From: Brachyhypopomus gauderio | Lineage: Eukaryota > Chordata > Actinopteri > Gymnotiformes > Hypopomidae | Assembly: GCF_052324685.1 (NCBI RefSeq) | Contig: NW_027506898.1 | Location: forward strand, 837,001 to 901,000 | Reading direction: 5' to 3' | DNA: 64,000 bases | In this document: in pieces, positions 60,658 to 64,000 of the stretch | Position numbering within the stretch: the stretch's first letter is position 1 | Layout of the letters: each line of letters opens with the position of its first letter | Made by a program: the position numbers and the translations under genes | Notes under the pieces: model-generated | Told to the model about the DNA's origin: nothing | Seen by the model: the letters and a program-made list of their open reading frames with translations, nothing else | Databases searched by the model: none

Positions 60658-61670
60658 CTGATTTAACAAAACAGCTGGTATGAAGTATGAATGCCTCTGG
60701 ATAACTGGATAATCAGCTTAATGTGTTTTCTGTTTATTTCCTTCAGTGTATTTTTAACATCAGCCTGTCTGTTGTCAGAGCTGAAGGGTCAGCCACTCAC
60801 AACGAAGCAGTGCTACCCATATTCCCCTGGGGCATGAGAGAGATCCCTTGTAGTAAAAAGATGAGGGATGTATCGCTGTATTCTGCACTAACCTGTTTTC
60901 ACAAAGAATCTCGATCTGGCAATATGAACTTTTACAAGGGAACCCACGGGTGAGACCAAGAGTTAATAATGTAGCTTTAACTGCATAAGAGATAAGGCAC
61001 TCATTATCACAGATGGGTTTCGGCTTCCTTTCAGGCAACACAGAAAGATGTGCTGCTGGAAAATTAATGTAACGTGGAAAATAGTCTCACCGAACCAACT
61101 GACTACTTACTTTGTTTATTTATTCAAGTCAAAATAAGGTTTTAAATGATGAACAAGAAGTATCAGACTATCACCACCCGTTTCCACCCTTGTAATCATG
61201 CGTCATATCTACTTCAGGGCTAATGTACATCGCCCCCTTGTGGAAAACTCTCAAAAATGGTTTGAGTGAGACAATTGAGGGAGGAAGTAAACAGTGCATC
61301 CATGAGACTTAGTAGACCAGCTCTGTGTTGTGAAGCATCTGGTTCAACTCCACTGTTGCACATAAGGGCTTGGAGCTGGTCAGACAGGGTATGGGAGCCT
61401 ATTACCTATAGACTGGCCACTGAGTGTGTCTGTCTGCCTGCCTGCCTGTCTATCTATATATCCTTCTATATATGTATGTACAGTCCTAACTCATAAGTGG
61501 AGTGATACCAGAGCTGTTCTGCCCATAAAAACTAGTATCAGAACACTGATTAATTGCTTCCTTCTTGGAAAGGTATTTTCTCTGAACAACAACAGCTCCA
61601 CCTTTATGGTTTAATAAATGTCACTCCGTTTATTTACATTTTAAAGGGCAAAGTACAAACAGGCACACAC

Positions 61671-61751
<81 letters not shown>

Positions 61752-63288
61752 TGCATACATGGGGTTTTTAATTTCCAGTAGTGTAGATGAGTTCTTTTTC
61801 TTTGTTATGATTATTATGATTTAAACATCTACGTTTTCATATATATACTGGGTCTCACTGTGTGTCCTAACAGGAGTTATCAAGAGTGGCAATTAAACCC
61901 CTGCCAGATGCAACATACTGGGCCCCATCCAGGTTTAATCTCAATATGCCTACTGAGGTGCTGTATACAGTAGAGCCCATACTAAACATGACACTGATCA
62001 TATAACCATACATACATAAGCATTACACATCCAAAAACTTACCATGGGCTTCATTAAAAAACCGTGAATTCATATTGCACTGACTGCCAATTAAGTTACA
62101 TATTTACTACAAAGTCTTTCTCTTTATGTTAAGGCCCTTAATGTCCTGTGATGTACATTGCTGATCTCTTGACACATCAATGCCCATTTTGACCACTCCA
62201 CTCTATTGAGACTAACTGGGAATTTCACTCAGTTGGTGACAATTCCCTTAAAAACTCTTTAATAGAGCTTTGGACCTAAAAATGAAGCACCATATTGCTT
62301 ATTACAATAATTATAGCTTGTTAGTAAAGTCAAAACATCAAACAAGTCTTAGGACATCCTAGTTCTTAGGGGGGTGCTCCTTGAATTTGACATAACAGTG
62401 CTACTGTATAAAAGTGTGACACCATCCTACATTTATATTCCCGTTTAGTCAGGAAGTTGGTAATGTCTGAAGGGAGAGACTGCAATGTTGACATGTTTCA
62501 GTACATACAGCTTCGATTATTCGATTAATCATGTTCGTTAAGGCTACGGTGGCGATCATTTTGTTTTACAGCGCAAAATTATTTTTTCCTGATGAAAGTG
62601 TAAGAGGAAATAACAGTAATATTTGCATATATACAGTATAAGCTGTTGAACCCCACAAATTGCGACACGGACAAGGGCGTTAATGTATTATTACTATTAA
62701 TAATGTCGTACGGTTACAAATAGTTTTGGCACATCTCTGCCTCCATAGCCAGCTTTTGCCGGCGTAATCTTGGTTTCTCTGAATTAGACGAACACCAGAC
62801 GATCTGGTCTGCGCAAACGGAACAACCATTCCGATTGCAAACACAACTAACATTACAATCCTGACGTAGGTTGGATAATCTTTTATTCTAAACCTGTGAT
62901 CCCACTACAAAAGCGAGCAGTGTACCGGAAAATGAATGGGTATTTCAGGTTACTTATTAATAAAGTAGGAAAACGCTAGCTATGTCATGTCTGTCACAAA
63001 AGCGCCTTAAAGAGTCAGCAACCACTAAGTTTGAAGTGTTTTACTTTCTCTCTCGTCAAGGTCTCCCGCACCGTTTCTTTAACGGCATGTCACGCAAATG
63101 CGGTGACGGAATTGTGTTCAGAGCATCTCTGCTAGTTACGTTAGCAAAGTGCAATACTGCGAACACACAGGCACACATCGCGCGTGGTTGGACCCGTTCA
63201 CGGCGTACAGTCGCTCGAGCGGCAATGCGCCGCAGCAAAAGGAACGTCGCGTGCACAAGTGGACAGGCTCGAGCGCACTCGTACTCAC
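60517..63288. other. probable clock 5' intron
   Basis: No coding exon is seen. CA tracts lie at about 60600-60652 and 61680-61746. The rest is unremarkable AT-rich DNA. Confidence 0.45.
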
Positions 63289-63480
63289 GCGGAATGTGGG
63301 GCAGCGGGCCTGCTCGGGCGCGTGCGGAAGCGCCGTCTGATCCCCCCGACGGCACTCTCATCAACGGCGCTCCAAAAACGGCTGGATTGAGATTTCGCCT
63401 TCCTTTAACTCGACCCAGCGACGCGTCAAGGCGTGAAGTTCTGTGCCCGTGTTTGAAATGTTACTGAAATACGGACTTGG
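63289..63480 (-). promoter_or_regulatory. clock: candidate clock non-coding first exon and CpG-rich promoter
   Basis: About 63000-63480 is the most CpG-dense stretch upstream of clock. On the minus strand it has a strong donor, attccgc then gtgagtacg (exon end at 63289). This fits a non-coding first exon spliced to the acceptor at 60517. The long + frame here (162 codons) looks like CpG-island sequence without domains. Inference. Confidence 0.4.
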
Positions 63481-64000
63481 AGGAAAACAGCAGGCCTAAC
63501 CTACTTTGTATGCGGTGCTTACTTATGAGTTACGGTCATGCGCACTCGAGTCTTTAGGGCGCACTATTTTGCAAGTAGCCTACAGTGTCGATGTCAGTAG
63601 CTTACAAGTTGTGGTAGGCTGTAATGAGTGATGCGGGCTATCGGGTGTCTTAGCAGCATTTTACGTGTCTGTGTCTTAATCGACCAAACAATTTCTTACA
63701 ATTGTAACATCGTTACTATGCATAACTCAAAATGACCTGGCAATTTTATCTGGCAAGTGATCAAACGACACGGGAGCGTTGGGTTCAGACTGTTTACAGG
63801 GAGCCCCCACCGCAAACGAATATGAGAAAAGAGCTTTCAAATAGTTAATCTGAAAATCAAATACAGTCAAATACAATCTTAATAATACAATGACCCACAA
63901 TTTAAGAATAATTTAAGAATTAATTCTAATTTCAGGTCAAATAGAGTGTAGTCTTTCCAGTGTGAGCTTCATACTCACAATCACAACATCGCGGGTGTTT
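63481..64000. other. flanking DNA upstream of clock
   Basis: I see no gene, repeat or RNA feature; it may contain promoter elements. Confidence 0.4.

Noticed and set aside
62982..63467. 162-codon + frame, R/A-rich
   Set aside because: CpG-rich island sequence; no domain, and minus-strand frames are equally open.

Overview
This is a vertebrate, almost certainly teleost fish, nuclear segment. It carries four intron-split genes with vertebrate exon structures, many dinucleotide microsatellites, a tRNA-derived SINE of the HE1-like fish type, and several hAT- and CACTA-like DNA transposon remnants. No prokaryotic features are present. Genes were read by translating both strands and joining exons at splice sites so that reading frame and phase are kept. 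All four joined coding sequences are divisible by three and end in a stop codon.

Layout: (1) pea15 (+, coding 4104-4906) encodes a 130-aa death-effector-domain phosphoprotein. (2) 9.2-22.3 kb is a gene-free island rich in transposons. It holds a hairpin, a fold-back CACTA-like element, a nested stack of terminal-inverted-repeat elements, a 2.16-kb hAT-type element with an internal triplication, and a 34-bp minisatellite. (3) clrn2 (-, coding 22311-24636) encodes a four-helix membrane protein of 233 aa. (4) 24.6-34.6 kb is intergenic, with a further transposon nest at 27.2-28.5 kb. (5) kit (+, coding 34719-45391) is a 21-exon type III receptor tyrosine kinase of 961 aa. (6) clock (-, coding 49285-60492) is a bHLH-PAS circadian transcription factor of 823 aa in 20 coding exons, lying tail to tail with kit.

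The genes do not form a functional pathway. kit next to clock is a remnant of the vertebrate PDGFRA-KIT-KDR-SRD5A3-TMEM165-CLOCK block. KDR, SRD5A3 and TMEM165 are absent from the 3.9-kb gap here, and PDGFRA is not found upstream. This fits one of the two teleost genome-duplication copies (kita/clocka or kitb/clockb); which copy cannot be settled from this window alone.

I found no new biological system. The more interesting signals are a GC-AG intron in clock, a coding minisatellite in clock, a large minisatellite abutting a PAS exon, TG-repeat splice acceptors in kit, a polypyrimidine tract of about 330 bp at a clrn2 acceptor, and several transposons with readable target-site duplications.
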